From Luteimonas rhizosphaerae (lineage in GTDB: Bacteria; Pseudomonadota; Gammaproteobacteria; Xanthomonadales; Xanthomonadaceae), in the NCBI RefSeq assembly GCF_002849595.1, contig NZ_NRQR01000025.1, positions 1-64,000 of the forward strand: DNA of 64,000 nt. The letters run 5' to 3'. The notes under the pieces were generated by a model. That model made no database searches, was not told the DNA's origin, and worked only from the letters and a program-made list of their open reading frames with translations. Of this stretch, positions 18,804 to 29,360 are shown piece by piece; the stretch's first letter is position 1; each line of letters opens with the position of its first letter. The translations under genes were made by a program, and so were the position numbers.

Positions 18804-19559
18804 TCAGACGAATTCCCGCGACGGCAGCACGTAGCGTTTTTCCGGACGCCCGACGAGATCGAGGAAGTTGTTGAAGACCCGGTCGGCCTGCGTCTGCATC
18901 GTCGCGATGTGGTCCCCGGTCTGGGCGCGGATCGCCGCCGCATCGTGCGGCAATCCGGCGCCGGCCAGTTCGTCGCGATAGGCGGGGTTGGCCAGCCAGC
19001 GCTCGATCAGCGGCGCGTCCATTTCCAGATGGAACTGGAAGCCGTAGGCGTTGTCGCCCCAGCGGAAGGCCTGCTGCTCGCACGCCTCGGTGCGGGCGAG
19101 ATGGACCGCGCTGTCGGGCACCTGGAAATGCCGGCCGTGCCACTGGAACACCCGCGCATCGTCGCCCAGCGGTGCGAGTACGGGATCCTCGCGCCCGGCC
19201 GGCGTCGTCTGCAGCCGGTACCAGCCGATCTCCGGCCGCTCGATGCGCCGCACCGGTGCACCGAGCACATGCGCGAGCAGCTGCGCGCCGAGACAGATGC
19301 CGAGCACCGGCTTGCCCTGCTGCAGCATCCGTTCGATCGCGCGCAGCTCGGTGCGCAGATGCGGCCGCGCATGCTGGTCCTCGACGTTCATCGGCCCGCC
19401 CAGCACGACCAGGCCGCGATAGCGGTCCACGCTGGGCTGCGCCTCGGGCTCGCGCTCGAAGTTGACGAAGCGGATGCGGTGGCCGCGCTGGCGGATCAAC
19501 GGATCGAGCGTGCCGAGCGGTTCGGCGGCGACATGCTGGAAGACGAGAAGGCGGGACAT
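18804..19559 (-). CDS. class I glutamine amidotransferase (GMP synthase-like)
   Basis: The 251-residue protein is a stand-alone class I GATase. VLGGPMNV, the nucleophile elbow PVLGICLGAQLLAH (Cys near residue 86) and the catalytic His and Glu in FQFHLEMD are visible, so the Cys-His-Glu triad is intact. Such proteins hydrolyse glutamine or gamma-glutamyl compounds; the partner or substrate is not shown. The start is the ATG at 19557-19559, where the family's N-terminus LLVFQHV begins. A 258-base gap separates it from the divergent pirin gene. Confidence 0.88.
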   Translation of the reverse strand: MSRLLVFQHVAAEPLGTLDPLIRQRGHRIRFVNFEREPEAQPSVDRYRGLVVLGGPMNVEDQHARPHLRTELRAIERMLQQGKPVLGICLGAQLLAHVLGAPVRRIERPEIGWYRLQTTPAGREDPVLAPLGDDARVFQWHGRHFQVPDSAVHLARTEACEQQAFRWGDNAYGFQFHLEMDAPLIERWLANPAYRDELAGAGLPHDAAAIRAQTGDHIATMQTQADRVFNNFLDLVGRPEKRYVLPSREFV

Positions 19560-19817
19560 GCGCCCGATTCTAGGACGCGGTGCGCGCCGTGGAACAGCGG
19601 ATACCGGCCATGGCGTCGCGTCGCCCGCGGTCTGCCGACGTGCAACCACAGGTCGCGCGCACGCGGGCACGGCAAGCGCGGGGCGGCGGCAACCAGCGCA
19701 TGGACGCCACCCCGATGCCGCACTGTCGCGCCGGCACAACCTTCCGTTCCGCCGGTCGGCTTGGCGAACCGGCGCGTGGGCCGCATGTTGCTGGGCATCC
19801 TGCAGCCGGAGTCCGAG

Positions 19818-20669
19818 ATGACCGCCCCGACCGAAGCCCGCGTCACCCGCACGATCCGCGGCATGCCCGCCAGCGACGGCGCGGGCGTCAAGCTGACCCG
19901 CGTCATCGGCACGCCGCAGCTGCCGGACCTGGATCCGTTCCTGATGCTCGACGAATTCGGCACCGACCGCGCCGAGGACTATCTCGCCGGCTTTCCCGAT
20001 CACCCGCATCGCGGCTTCGAGACCGTGACCTACATGCTCGACGGGCGCATGCGCCACCGCGACAACCACGGCAACGAAGGCCTGCTGGTGCCGGGCAGCG
20101 TGCAGTGGATGACCGCGGGCCGCGGGCTGGTGCATTCGGAAATGCCCGAACAGGAAGCGGGCCGCATGCGCGGCTTCCAGCTGTGGGTCAACCTGCCGGC
20201 GCGCGACAAGATGGGTGCGCCGAAGTACCAGGAGTTCGCGCCCGAGGCACTGCCGGTCGTGACGCCGGCGGCGGGCGTCTCGGTGAAGCTCATCGCCGGG
20301 CACGTGGACGGCGTGGCCGGGCCGATCGTGCAGCCCGCGACCGAGCCGCTGTATCTCGACATCGCGCTCGATGCCGACGCGCAGTGGACGCTGCCCCTGC
20401 CCGAGGGTCACAACGCGTTCGCCTACGTCTACGAGGGGGGCGTCACGGTCGGCGCCGGCGATGCCGCGCGGCCCGTGGCCACGCAGGAACTCGCGGTGCT
20501 CGGGGGCGGGCAGCGGCTGCAGCTGACCGCGGGCGAGGGCGGTGCGCGCCTGATCGTCGTCGCGGGGCGTCCGCTGCGCGAGCCGGTCGCGCGACACGGA
20601 CCGTTCGTCATGAACACGCGCGAGGAACTGCTGCAGGCCTTCGTGGATTTCCAGGAAGGCCGCTTCTGA
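19818..20669 (+). CDS. pirin family protein
   Basis: The 283-residue bicupin has the pirin metal-binding signature HPHRGFETVTYMLDG followed by RHRDNHGN and GRGLVHSE, giving the His-His-His-Glu iron site in the N-terminal cupin. Pirins are quercetin dioxygenases or redox-linked regulators; the exact role is unknown here. CCGGAG lies shortly before the ATG at 19818. A second, divergent pirin (21252-22112) lies 600 bases away, so the genome has at least two paralogues. Confidence 0.9.
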   Translation: MTAPTEARVTRTIRGMPASDGAGVKLTRVIGTPQLPDLDPFLMLDEFGTDRAEDYLAGFPDHPHRGFETVTYMLDGRMRHRDNHGNEGLLVPGSVQWMTAGRGLVHSEMPEQEAGRMRGFQLWVNLPARDKMGAPKYQEFAPEALPVVTPAAGVSVKLIAGHVDGVAGPIVQPATEPLYLDIALDADAQWTLPLPEGHNAFAYVYEGGVTVGAGDAARPVATQELAVLGGGQRLQLTAGEGGARLIVVAGRPLREPVARHGPFVMNTREELLQAFVDFQEGRF

Positions 20670-20715
20670 GTCCGGACGGCGCCGGACGCGCGGACCGCGT
20701 CCGGCGTTCGCGGTC

Positions 20716-21174
20716 TTACTTGGCGCCGAGCTGGGTGCCCGAGAACCGCAGGCCCTGCACGTCCTGCAACGTGTCGCCGAGCTGGGTCTCGTCGCTGGCG
20801 CGCACGATGATGTGCGCATGCGCGCCGGAATCGAGTTCCAGCAGCGTCTCGCGGATCAGCATGTCGGGCGAGAACGCCACGTCGCCTTCGTACCAGTAGA
20901 CCGCGTTGCCGTCGATCGAGACCTCGTTGCCGATCCGGTTGTTGCGACGCGGCTTGAACTGCGCATCGCGACCGATCGACACCGCGAAACGCTGCTGGCC
21001 GGTCGAAGAATCGACCGCGCGGCAGAACACGAAATCAGGCCCGTCGACGACGTGCCATTGCAGCCGGGTCCCCGCCGGCAGCGTCGGACATTGCGCGCTG
21101 GACTGGGCGGCCGCGGTGGCGCACAGGCACAGCAGCAGGACGCCGGAAGCCGGCAGCCATCGAGACAGTCGCAT
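20716..21174 (-). CDS. secreted hypothetical protein
   Basis: The 152-residue protein has a signal peptide (MRLSRWLPASGVLLLCLCAT, cleavage near AAAQS) and a small, mostly beta domain with three cysteines (CPTL, one in the signal region, FCRAV). I recognise no family. A strong AGGGGGA precedes the ATG at 21174. It sits between the two pirin genes and is convergent with the first. Confidence 0.7.
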   Translation of the reverse strand: MRLSRWLPASGVLLLCLCATAAAQSSAQCPTLPAGTRLQWHVVDGPDFVFCRAVDSSTGQQRFAVSIGRDAQFKPRRNNRIGNEVSIDGNAVYWYEGDVAFSPDMLIRETLLELDSGAHAHIIVRASDETQLGDTLQDVQGLRFSGTQLGAK

Positions 21175-21251
21175 TGCAGTTCCCCCTGTCGAACACGCTT
21201 CCGACCATACCGCAGAAACTTGCTGCAGTGCGCCAGCGACTGTGATCGACG

Positions 21252-22112
21252 TCACCGATCCGGGAGCGGAATGACGCTGTCTTCGCCCGGCACGCGGCCG
21301 AAGGCGCCGGCGCGCCAGTCCTGCTTGGCCTGTTCGATGCGCTCCTTCGACGAGGAGACGAAGTTCCACCACAGGTGCCGTGGCCCGTCGAGCGGCTCGC
21401 CGCCGAACAGCATCGCCTTCAGCGGCGTCCTGGCGCGCAGCACGGCGGGCGATCCCGGATCGAGCACCGCGAGGTGGCGCTCCGGAATGTCGGCGCCATC
21501 GAGCTGGGCCGCGCCCTCCAGCACGTAGAGCGCGCGCTCGGCGTGCGAAGGCGGCAGCGTGAGCGCGGCGTCGGGCACCAGATCCAGCGCGACGTTCAAG
21601 GTGTCGGCGAAGACACGCACCGGCGATTCCTCCCCGAACCCGCGCCCGGCGATCACGCGGATGCGCGCGCCAGCGCGTTCGAACTGCGGCAGCGTGCGCG
21701 CCGCATGGTGGTGGAATTCCGGCGCCGTTTCCTCGTGCGCCTTCGGCAACGCGACCCAGGTCTGCATGCCGTGCAGCGGATGCTCGCCTTCGCGCAACGC
21801 GAGTGGCGTGCGTTCCGAATGGGCGATGCCGCGCCCGGCGGTCATCCAGTTGACGTCGCCGGCGGTGATGTCCTGCTGCGAACCGAGCGAGTCGCGGTGG
21901 TGGATCGTGCCGGACCACAGGAACGTCACCGTCGCCAGCCCGATATGCGGATGCGGACGCACGTCGATGCCGTGGCCGCGTTCGAACACCGCCGGCCCCA
22001 TGTGGTCGACGAAGACGAAGGGTCCCACGCTGCGTGCCTGCAGGGTCGGCACCGCGCGGCGGACCTGGAAGCCGCCGAGATCGTGGACCCGGGGCGGGAT
22101 GAGCGTCGTCAT
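21252..22112 (-). CDS. pirin family protein (second paralogue)
   Basis: The 286-residue bicupin has the pirin motif as RPHPHIGLATVTFLWSG, then HHRDSLG and NWMTAGRGIAHSER, so the iron ligands are conserved. The C-terminal pirin_C region follows (LFGGEPLDGPRHLWWNFVSS). It belongs to a different pirin branch from the protein at 19818-20669. It is transcribed leftward, ahead of the secreted hypothetical protein. Confidence 0.9.
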   Translation of the reverse strand: MTTLIPPRVHDLGGFQVRRAVPTLQARSVGPFVFVDHMGPAVFERGHGIDVRPHPHIGLATVTFLWSGTIHHRDSLGSQQDITAGDVNWMTAGRGIAHSERTPLALREGEHPLHGMQTWVALPKAHEETAPEFHHHAARTLPQFERAGARIRVIAGRGFGEESPVRVFADTLNVALDLVPDAALTLPPSHAERALYVLEGAAQLDGADIPERHLAVLDPGSPAVLRARTPLKAMLFGGEPLDGPRHLWWNFVSSSKERIEQAKQDWRAGAFGRVPGEDSVIPLPDR

Positions 22113-22247
22113 GGCGGTGCGCCTCGCGAAGTCGGGCGGTCAGCATGCCACCGGTCCGCGCGTCGACGCGCCGTGCCGGCGGGACGAATCGTTGCGCGCG
22201 AGCGTGTCGGTCGCCGAGCGCGGCGGGGCGCGACGTCCGGGCGTGGA

Positions 22248-22757
22248 TCAGTCGAGATGGGGCGTGATCGCGGCCTGCCAGGCGTCGCGTTTCGCCGCCA
22301 GTCCGAGCGCCGCGTGCGCAGGGCTCGTCGACGGCAGGCGCACGCAGGTCGGCGGCGTCGCGAGCTGCGGCAACACGTGCCGGCGGAACAGCGTGTCCGC
22401 CGTCGCGCCGTTGCAGCAGACCAGGGTGATCGACGGATGCCGGGCGAGGAACGCCGGCAGCGGATTGAGCACGACGCTGCCTGCGCGGATGCGCGCATCC
22501 AGGCTGCCGGGACGCACGCATTCGGCGATCACGTCCCACAGCGCGATGCCCGCCTGCTGCAGGCGGGCGACGCGCATCCCGTAGGCATCCTCCGGCCCGG
22601 CGCCGGTCAGCGCGCCCAGAATCGGCCAGAACAGATTGCGCGGATGCGCGTAGTAACGACCGGCGGCCAGCGACGCCTCGCCCGGCATGCTGCCGAGGAT
22701 CAGCACGCGCGCACCGTCGGCGACGATCGGCGGAAAACTGCGGACGGCTGCGGGCAT
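22248..22757 (-). CDS. DNA-deoxyinosine glycosylase / mismatch-type uracil-DNA glycosylase
   Basis: The 169-residue protein has the uracil-DNA glycosylase fold with motif 1 as ILGSMPGEASL and motif 2 as LPSTSPAHA, the pattern of the hypoxanthine-DNA glycosylase branch (family 6). It also has YYAHPRNLFWPIL typical of that branch. It removes deaminated bases, chiefly hypoxanthine, to start base-excision repair. I chose the ATG at 22757; a longer open frame upstream has no homology-like sequence. It diverges from comEC across a 232-base gap. Confidence 0.88.
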   Translation of the reverse strand: MPAAVRSFPPIVADGARVLILGSMPGEASLAAGRYYAHPRNLFWPILGALTGAGPEDAYGMRVARLQQAGIALWDVIAECVRPGSLDARIRAGSVVLNPLPAFLARHPSITLVCCNGATADTLFRRHVLPQLATPPTCVRLPSTSPAHAALGLAAKRDAWQAAITPHLD

Positions 22758-22989
22758 GTGTCGGTCGACCGGGATAGGCGCGTGGGAAGCGCACGGGCGT
22801 GATGTGCGGGCTCCAGCGCAGGTATGGGCGTTCGCGCTGCAAGCCGGCCGGCAGTGTAGTGCCTGCGCGGCGTCGTCCTGTGCGCAGCCGCCGCTGCATC
22901 GGGCGACGCGCTGCCCGCGTCCCACCGCGGGGCAAGTTCCTACCCGCGCGGGTGGCGTGCGGCGATGCGTGCGGCGGCGGGTCGTCCCC

Positions 22990-25428
22990 ATGCTGCAGGG
23001 GCCTGGGACGCAGCGGACGATGCGTGCGATGACGCGAACGAAAGAAGCAACAGCGGCGCCCGTACCCGCAGCGGGCCTGGCGACCGCGGCTGCGCTGGTC
23101 GCGGGCGCGGCGGCGTGCCTGCGTCTGCCCGGGCTGTTGCCGCCGTTGGGGTCGGGTCTGCTCCTGCTGCTGGGCCTCGCGCTCTGGTGGCGACCGCGGT
23201 CGGCGGCGCGCGTCGTCGGCGCGGCGCTCGTGGGCCTGGCGCTGTGCGGTCTGCACGCCGCGCACGCCTTGTCCCTGCAGTTGCCGCCGTCCCTGCAGCG
23301 CGCCGATGTCGCGCTGCGCGGGCAGGTGGTCCAGCTGCCGCGACACGAGGCCCAGCAGACGCGTTTTATGTTCCGGGTCGACGGGGATGCGGCGAATCCC
23401 GCGCCCTTGCGCGGGCGCCTGTTGCGGCTGGCCTGGTACGACGGGCGCGAAGGCGTCGATCCGCGCCGCTTCGACCTGACCGCGGGCAGCCACTGGACGT
23501 TCACCGCGCGGGTGCGCGCGCCACGCGGCCTGCGCAACCCGGGGTGGTTCGACAGCGAAAAGCACGCGATGGCCCAGCGCATCGCCGCGGTCGGGTATCT
23601 GCGCAGCCACGAGGCGCTGGCGCGGACGGCGGCCGGCACCGGCATCGACGCCTGGCGCGACGTCATGGCGACGCGGATCGAGGCCAGCGTCGATCACGAG
23701 GCGGCGCGTTATGTGCGTGCGCTGGCGATCGGCGACACGCGGCAGCTGACCGACGAAGACTGGGAGGCGCTGCGTGCGACCGGCCTGACCCATCTGATCG
23801 CGATCTCGGGTTTCCACGTCGGCATCGTCGGCGCGTTCTTCGCTCTGGTGGCCTCGGCGCTGTGGTGGCTGCTGCCGGGGTTCGGGCGCCGCGTGCCCCG
23901 GCCGCAGGCCGCGGCGATCGTCGCGCTGCTCGGCGCCACCGGCTATGCCGCGGTCGCCGGCTGGGAACTGCCGACCGTACGCACGGTGCTGATGATCGCG
24001 GTCGTGGTGGTCATGCGCCTGGCGCGGCGACAGCTGCGGATCGCGGATTCGCTGGCGTACGCGGCGGTCGCGGTCGTGCTGGTCGATCCGATGTCGGTGC
24101 TGTCCGCCGGCTTCTGGCTGAGCTTCGCCGGCGTCGCCTGGCTGGTGTGGTGCCTGCCGGACGCGCACGGGCAGGCGTGGTGGCGCGGGCTGCTGGCCTC
24201 GCAGTGGGTCGCGACACTGGGGCTGCTGCCGCTGACGGTGGTGCTGTTCGGGCAGGCGTCGCTGGCGGGACCGGTCGCGAACCTGGTCGCGATCCCGTGG
24301 TGGAGCCTCGTGGTGGTGCCGCTGTCGCTGGTCGGCACCGGACTCGAGGCCGTCCACCGCGGCGCGGGCGCGTGGGCGTGGCAACTCGCGGCGCGGGCCT
24401 TCGACGCCAGCTGGCCGCTGTTCGAGTGGCTGGCCGCAAGCCCGTTCGCGCTGTGGTGGTTGCCAGAGCCGAGCTGGTTCGCGCTGCCGCTGGCCCTGCT
24501 GGCCGCGTTCTGGCTGCTGCTGCCGCGCGGCGTGCCCGGTCGCTGGCTGGCGGCCCTGCTGTGGTTGCCCCTGCTGTGGCCGGACCGGCAACTGCCGCGT
24601 GCGGGCGAGGTCGAACTGGTGGTGCTCGATGTCGGTCAGGGTCTGTCAGTGCTGGTGCGGACGGCACGACACGCGGTGCTCTACGACGCCGGGCCCGCGG
24701 TCCCGGATGGTTACGATGCCGGCGAACGCGTCGTCGTGCCCGCGCTGCATGCGCTGGGCGTGCGCCGGCTGGACGCCATCGTCATCAGCCATGCGGACGC
24801 CGATCACGTCGGCGGCTACGCGGCGGTGCAGCGGCGCTTCGCCGCCCCGGTGGTGTTCGCGCCGCGCCATGACGACGTGGCGGGCAGCGTGCCCTGTCTG
24901 CTCGGCGGGCACTGGCACGCGGACGGCGTGACCTTCCGCTTCCTGCACCCGGATCTGCATTTTCCGGCGTTCCGCAATCCGTCGAGCTGCGTGCTGCGGG
25001 TCGAGAGCGCGTCGGGCGTCGCCCTGCTGCCCGGCGACGTCGACGCCGTGGTCGAGCGGCTGCTGGTGCACCGCAACGCGCGGCGGCTGCGCGCCGATGT
25101 CGTCGTCGCCGCGCATCACGGCAGCGAAGGCTCGTCCGATCCGGCCTTCGTCGCGGCGGTGGACGCCGACCACGCGGTGATGTCGGCCGGCCACCAGAAC
25201 CGGTTCGGCCATCCCCAGGCCGGTGCCGTCACGCGCTGGCGCCGGGGCGGCGCCGAGGTGCCCGAGACCGCAGGGCAGGGCGCCTTGCGGATCCGGATCA
25301 CGCGCGATGGCGTCGTGGTCGAAGGCCGGCGCGACACCCATCGCCGGCTCTGGGATGCGGCCCGACGCACGCCGGCGCCGGCAGCTGAGATCGACGGGAA
25401 CGCTACGCTATCCTATCGGCCGGATTGA
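22990..25428 (+). CDS. comEC: DNA internalization-related competence protein ComEC/Rec2
   Basis: The 812-residue inner-membrane protein carries DNA across the membrane during natural transformation. It has an N-terminal DUF4131 region with membrane segments, the Competence domain (ISGFHVGIVGAFF onward), and a C-terminal metallo-beta-lactamase-like domain with SHADADHVGG and AAHHGS. In-frame ATGs at 23020 and 23029 are equally possible starts, as none has a strong ribosome binding site. It stands immediately before the exbB-exbD-msbA block, 26 bases upstream. Confidence 0.9.
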   Translation: MLQGPGTQRTMRAMTRTKEATAAPVPAAGLATAAALVAGAAACLRLPGLLPPLGSGLLLLLGLALWWRPRSAARVVGAALVGLALCGLHAAHALSLQLPPSLQRADVALRGQVVQLPRHEAQQTRFMFRVDGDAANPAPLRGRLLRLAWYDGREGVDPRRFDLTAGSHWTFTARVRAPRGLRNPGWFDSEKHAMAQRIAAVGYLRSHEALARTAAGTGIDAWRDVMATRIEASVDHEAARYVRALAIGDTRQLTDEDWEALRATGLTHLIAISGFHVGIVGAFFALVASALWWLLPGFGRRVPRPQAAAIVALLGATGYAAVAGWELPTVRTVLMIAVVVVMRLARRQLRIADSLAYAAVAVVLVDPMSVLSAGFWLSFAGVAWLVWCLPDAHGQAWWRGLLASQWVATLGLLPLTVVLFGQASLAGPVANLVAIPWWSLVVVPLSLVGTGLEAVHRGAGAWAWQLAARAFDASWPLFEWLAASPFALWWLPEPSWFALPLALLAAFWLLLPRGVPGRWLAALLWLPLLWPDRQLPRAGEVELVVLDVGQGLSVLVRTARHAVLYDAGPAVPDGYDAGERVVVPALHALGVRRLDAIVISHADADHVGGYAAVQRRFAAPVVFAPRHDDVAGSVPCLLGGHWHADGVTFRFLHPDLHFPAFRNPSSCVLRVESASGVALLPGDVDAVVERLLVHRNARRLRADVVVAAHHGSEGSSDPAFVAAVDADHAVMSAGHQNRFGHPQAGAVTRWRRGGAEVPETAGQGALRIRITRDGVVVEGRRDTHRRLWDAARRTPAPAAEIDGNATLSYRPD

Positions 25429-25454
25429 GACGGCCGCTGGCCCAAGGGGATTGC

Positions 25455-26090
25455 GTGTTCGAACTGGTGAAGGCCGGCGGCTGGCCGATGCTCCCGCTCC
25501 TGCTGCTGTCGGCGCTCGCGCTGGCGATCATCGTCGAACGCTTCTGGGCGCTGCGCCGCACCTCGGTGCTGCCGCCGGGCCTCGGCCCCGAGGTCCGCGC
25601 CTGGGCCGCGCGCGGCACGCTCGATCCGGCGCACATCGAATCGCTGCGCGGCACTTCGCCGCTGGGCGCCCTGCTGGCCGCCGCGCTCGACGTGCGGGGC
25701 CGGCCGCGCGAGGAAATCCGCGAGCGCGTCGAGGACGTCGGTCGCCACGTCGCCCATCGCATGGAACGCTACCTCAACGCGCTCGGCACGATCGCCGCGG
25801 CCGGTCCGCTGCTGGGCCTGTTCGGCACCGTGGTCGGCATGATCCAGATGTTCCTCGGCGTCATGGACCACGGCGTCGGCGACGTCAACCAGCTGGCCGG
25901 CGGCATCGGCAAGGCGCTGGTCTGCGCCGCGGCCGGCATGATCGTCGCGATCCCGGCACTGATGTTCCACCGCCATTTCAAGGCGCGCGTGGACGGCTAC
26001 ATCGTCGCGATGGAGCACGAGGCGATCGCGCTGATGGACGTGATCGATCCGCGCAACCGCCGCCCGGTCGCCGCGCCGGCGCAGGGCTGA
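25455..26090 (+). CDS. exbB: MotA/TolQ/ExbB proton channel family protein
   Basis: The 211-residue inner-membrane protein has three membrane segments and the ExbB/TolQ core (AAAGPLLGLFGTVVGMIQMF and GIGKALVCAAAGMIVAIPAL). With the ExbD-like neighbour it forms a proton-driven energy-transducing channel for TonB or Tol-type systems. I chose the GTG at 25455 because AAGGGGA lies 5 bases upstream and MFELVKAGG is the family's usual start. The exbB-exbD pair just upstream of msbA-lpxK is a known Xanthomonadales arrangement, so it may serve envelope transport rather than iron uptake. Confidence 0.9.
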   Translation: MFELVKAGGWPMLPLLLLSALALAIIVERFWALRRTSVLPPGLGPEVRAWAARGTLDPAHIESLRGTSPLGALLAAALDVRGRPREEIRERVEDVGRHVAHRMERYLNALGTIAAAGPLLGLFGTVVGMIQMFLGVMDHGVGDVNQLAGGIGKALVCAAAGMIVAIPALMFHRHFKARVDGYIVAMEHEAIALMDVIDPRNRRPVAAPAQG

Positions 26091-26092
26091 GC

Positions 26093-26545
26093 ATGCGCAT
26101 CCGCGACCGCCGGGCCGAGGACAACCCGGAGCTCAACCTGGTGCCGCTGATCGACGTGATCCTGGTGCTGATCATCTTCTTCGTCATCACCACGACCTTC
26201 GATGCGCGCTCGGTGCTGAAGCTGGAACTGCCGCAGGCCAACGGCGAGCCGCACGAGGCGCCCAACGGCACCCTGAGCCTGCTGATCAACGCCGACGGCC
26301 GCTATTTCGTCGACGACCGCGAAGCGCTGCGCACCGATGTGGAATCGCTGAAGCGCACGCTGGCCGAGGTCGCGGGCGACGACCGCGACCGCACCGTGCT
26401 GCTGCGCGCGGATGCGCGCACGCCGTGGCAGGCGGTCGTCACCGCCTACGATGCGCTGGGCCAGCTGGGCTTCACCCGCATCGCCAACGCCACCGCGCCG
26501 CAGACCGCCGCCACGCCCGCGACCGTGCCGGTGCCGGCGCCGTGA
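26093..26545 (+). CDS. exbD: ExbD/TolR family biopolymer transport protein
   Basis: The 150-residue protein has the classic ExbD/TolR layout: a short cytoplasmic start, one membrane helix with the key Asp (LVPLIDVILVLIIFFV, residues ~16-31), and a periplasmic domain. It starts 2 bases after the exbB stop and its own stop overlaps the msbA GTG start, so the three genes are translationally linked. Confidence 0.91.
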   Translation: MRIRDRRAEDNPELNLVPLIDVILVLIIFFVITTTFDARSVLKLELPQANGEPHEAPNGTLSLLINADGRYFVDDREALRTDVESLKRTLAEVAGDDRDRTVLLRADARTPWQAVVTAYDALGQLGFTRIANATAPQTAATPATVPVPAP

Positions 26546-28335
26546 GCGCAGCGCAGGACGCAGTCGCCGAACCCGGCAGCGGCGGTGCCTGGCCGATCTA
26601 CCGGCGCCTGCTGCAGTTCGCGCGCGGGTACCGGGGCCTGCTCGGCGTCGCCCTGGTCGGCATGCTGCTGGAGGCGGCCGCCGGCGGCCTGTTCACGGCG
26701 ATGATGCAGCCGATCATCGACCAGACCTTCGTCGTCGACGATGCCGGCGTCAGCCTGTGGATGCCGGCGGCGATCGTCGGCCTGTTCGTGCTGCGCGGCA
26801 TCGCCGGCTACCTCGCCGACTACAGCATGGCGAAATCCGGGCGCGGCATCGCGCGTGACCTGCGCGTGCGGGTACTGGGCAAGTACCTGCGCCTGCCGGG
26901 CATGCGTTTCGATGCCGAGCCGGTGCCGTCGATGCTTGTGCGGCTGGGGTCGGACAGCGACCAGGTGTCGCAGGCCGCGATCGACGCGGCGAAGGTGATG
27001 CTGCAGCAGTCTCTGCAGATCATCGCGTCGCTGATCGTGATGCTCTACCACAGCTGGCAGGTCACGCTGACGATCCTCGTCATCGCGCCGCCGCTGTCGT
27101 GGATCATGGGCAAGGTCGCGCGCCGCTACCGCCGCGTCAGCCATCACATCCAGGACAGCGCGGCGGCGCTGATGCAGACCGCCGACCAGTCGCTGAGCAA
27201 CCAGCAGGAAGTGAAGATCTACGGCGCCCAGGGCGCGGAACACGACCGTTACGCCGCGGTCGCCGACCGGCACATGCGCCTGAACCTCAAGGTCGAGGCG
27301 ACGCGCGCGATCTCCTCGGGCGTGGTCCAGCTGATGGGCGCGATCGGCCTGGCGCTGCTGCTGGTGATCGCCGGTTACGAATCCTCGCAGGGGCGCCTGA
27401 CCGTCGGCGGTTTCTTCTCGCTGATGCTGGCGATGATGGCGATCATTCCCGCGCTCAAGCAGCTGACCAACGTGCAGAACATGCTGCAGCGGGGCGTCGC
27501 CTCGGCCGAGCGTCTGTTCACGATCCTCGATGCGCCGGACGAGCGCGACACCGGCACGCGCGCCTTGACGCGCGCCCGCGGCGAGATCGAATTCCGTGGT
27601 GTCACCGCGCGCTACCCCGACCAGCCCACGCCGGCGCTGCAGGACATCAGCTTCGTCGCCCGGCCCGGCACGGTGACCGCGATCATCGGCCGCTCCGGCA
27701 GCGGCAAGTCGACGCTGATCAAGCTGATCCCGCGCTTCTACGACTACCAGAGCGGCGAGATCCTGCTCGACGGCCATTCGCTGCATGACTACCGCATCGC
27801 CGACGTGCGCCGGCAGATCGCGCTGGTGGGCCAGCAGGTGATGCTGTTCGACGACACCATCGCCGCCAACGTGGCCTACGGCGAGATGGCCGGCGCGTCG
27901 CCGGAGGCGCTGGACCACGCGATCCGCGGCGCCAATGCGATGGAGTTCGTCGAGAAGCTTCCCGACGGGCTCGACAGCGGCATCGGCAGCCGCGGCGGAC
28001 GCCTGTCGGGCGGCCAGCGCCAGCGCCTGGCGATCGCCCGCGCGATGCTCAAGGACGCGCCGATCCTGATCCTCGACGAGGCGACGGCCGCGCTGGATAC
28101 CGAATCGGAGCGTCTGGTGCAGGACGCACTCGAACATCTGATGCCGGACCGCACGACGCTGGTCATCGCCCATCGCCTGTCGACGATCGAACACGCCGAC
28201 CAGGTGCTGGTGCTCGACCAGGGCCGGCTCGTCGAACACGGCACCCATCAGGAACTGCTGGACCAGGACGGCCTGTACGCGCACCTGCACCGCATGCAGT
28301 TCCGCGACGGCGATGGCGGGGACCGCCCGGCGTGA
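26542..28335 (+). CDS. msbA: lipid A export ABC transporter MsbA
   Basis: The 597-residue half-transporter has six membrane helices followed by an ATP-binding domain with Walker [10 protein letters not shown] (near residue 383), signature [14 protein letters not shown] and Walker [13 protein letters not shown]. MsbA flips lipid A-core across the inner membrane as a homodimer. The GTG start at 26542 overlaps the exbD stop. lpxK follows with a 4-base overlap, the usual msbA-lpxK pairing. Confidence 0.95.
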   Translation: MSAAQDAVAEPGSGGAWPIYRRLLQFARGYRGLLGVALVGMLLEAAAGGLFTAMMQPIIDQTFVVDDAGVSLWMPAAIVGLFVLRGIAGYLADYSMAKSGRGIARDLRVRVLGKYLRLPGMRFDAEPVPSMLVRLGSDSDQVSQAAIDAAKVMLQQSLQIIASLIVMLYHSWQVTLTILVIAPPLSWIMGKVARRYRRVSHHIQDSAAALMQTADQSLSNQQEVKIYGAQGAEHDRYAAVADRHMRLNLKVEATRAISSGVVQLMGAIGLALLLVIAGYESSQGRLTVGGFFSLMLAMMAIIPALKQLTNVQNMLQRGVASAERLFTILDAPDERDTGTRALTRARGEIEFRGVTARYPDQPTPALQDISFVARPGTVTAIIGRSGSGKSTLIKLIPRFYDYQSGEILLDGHSLHDYRIADVRRQIALVGQQVMLFDDTIAANVAYGEMAGASPEALDHAIRGANAMEFVEKLPDGLDSGIGSRGGRLSGGQRQRLAIARAMLKDAPILILDEATAALDTESERLVQDALEHLMPDRTTLVIAHRLSTIEHADQVLVLDQGRLVEHGTHQELLDQDGLYAHLHRMQFRDGDGGDRPA

Positions 28336-29294
28336 AGCCGCCGGCCTACTGGTTCGACGGCCGCACGCCGCCGGCGCATGCGCGCGTGCTGGCTCGGGTC
28401 TACGGCGCCGCGACCCGGCTGCGCCTGAAATTCCTGCGACCGCGCAAGGTCGCCAGGCCGGTCGTCGTCGTCGGCAACCTGATCGCCGGTGGCAGCGGCA
28501 AGACGCCGTTGACGATCGCCATCGTCGAGCGCCTGCGCAGCGCCGGCTGGACACCGGGCGTCGCCAGCCGCGGCTATGGGCGCGACCAGGCCGGCACGCC
28601 GCGCTGGGTCGAGGCCGACACCGATCCGCAGCTCGGCGGCGACGAACCGGTGCTGATCGCCGTGCGCACCGGCGCGAAGGTGCGCGTGGACGCGGACCGG
28701 GTCGCGGCGGCCAATGCGCTGATCGCGGCCGGCTGCGACATCGTGGTCTGCGACGACGGCCTGCAGCACTACCGTCTGCGGCGCGATCTCGAGATCGAGG
28801 TCATCGACGGCAAGCGACGCTACGGCAATGGGCACCTGATCCCGGCCGGGCCGCTGCGCGAGCCGGCATCGCGCAGCGCGGCCTGCGATTTCCGCGTGCT
28901 CAACACCGGCACCGATGGCGGCCTGGAGGCCGGTTTCGGCGAATGGCCGATGCGCCTCGAGACCGGGCAGGTGCTGCCGCTGCTCGGCGGACGCCCGCTG
29001 CCGCTCGCCGCGTTCGCAGGCCAGCGGGTGCATGCCGTGGCGGGCATCGGCGATCCCGAGCGGTTCTTCTCGATGCTGCGCGCCGCCGGCATCGCCGTCG
29101 TGCCGCATGCGTTCGCCGATCACCACCGCTACACGGCCGACGACCTGCGCTTCGGCAGCGACCTGCCGGTGTTGATGACCGAGAAGGACGCGGTCAAGTG
29201 CATGGCGTTCGCCGACCGGCGCCACTACAGCGTGCCGATCACGGCGCAGCTGCCCGAAGCCTTCTGGATCGCGCTGATCGACCGCCTGCGTTGA
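28332..29294 (+). CDS. lpxK: tetraacyldisaccharide 4'-kinase
   Basis: The 320-residue enzyme phosphorylates the 4' position of the tetraacyldisaccharide lipid A precursor. Its P-loop [14 protein letters not shown] (residues ~49-62) and [14 protein letters not shown] are typical LpxK motifs. The N-terminal segment [12 protein letters not shown] is membrane-proximal. GTG start at 28332 overlaps the msbA end. Confidence 0.95.
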   Translation: MKPPAYWFDGRTPPAHARVLARVYGAATRLRLKFLRPRKVARPVVVVGNLIAGGSGKTPLTIAIVERLRSAGWTPGVASRGYGRDQAGTPRWVEADTDPQLGGDEPVLIAVRTGAKVRVDADRVAAANALIAAGCDIVVCDDGLQHYRLRRDLEIEVIDGKRRYGNGHLIPAGPLREPASRSAACDFRVLNTGTDGGLEAGFGEWPMRLETGQVLPLLGGRPLPLAAFAGQRVHAVAGIGDPERFFSMLRAAGIAVVPHAFADHHRYTADDLRFGSDLPVLMTEKDAVKCMAFADRRHYSVPITAQLPEAFWIALIDRLR

Positions 29295-29360
29295 CCGGTC
29301 GGCGGCGGCGGGCGTGCCGCGCGAACGGCGCGCAACGCCCGGCATGCCAGAATCCACGGC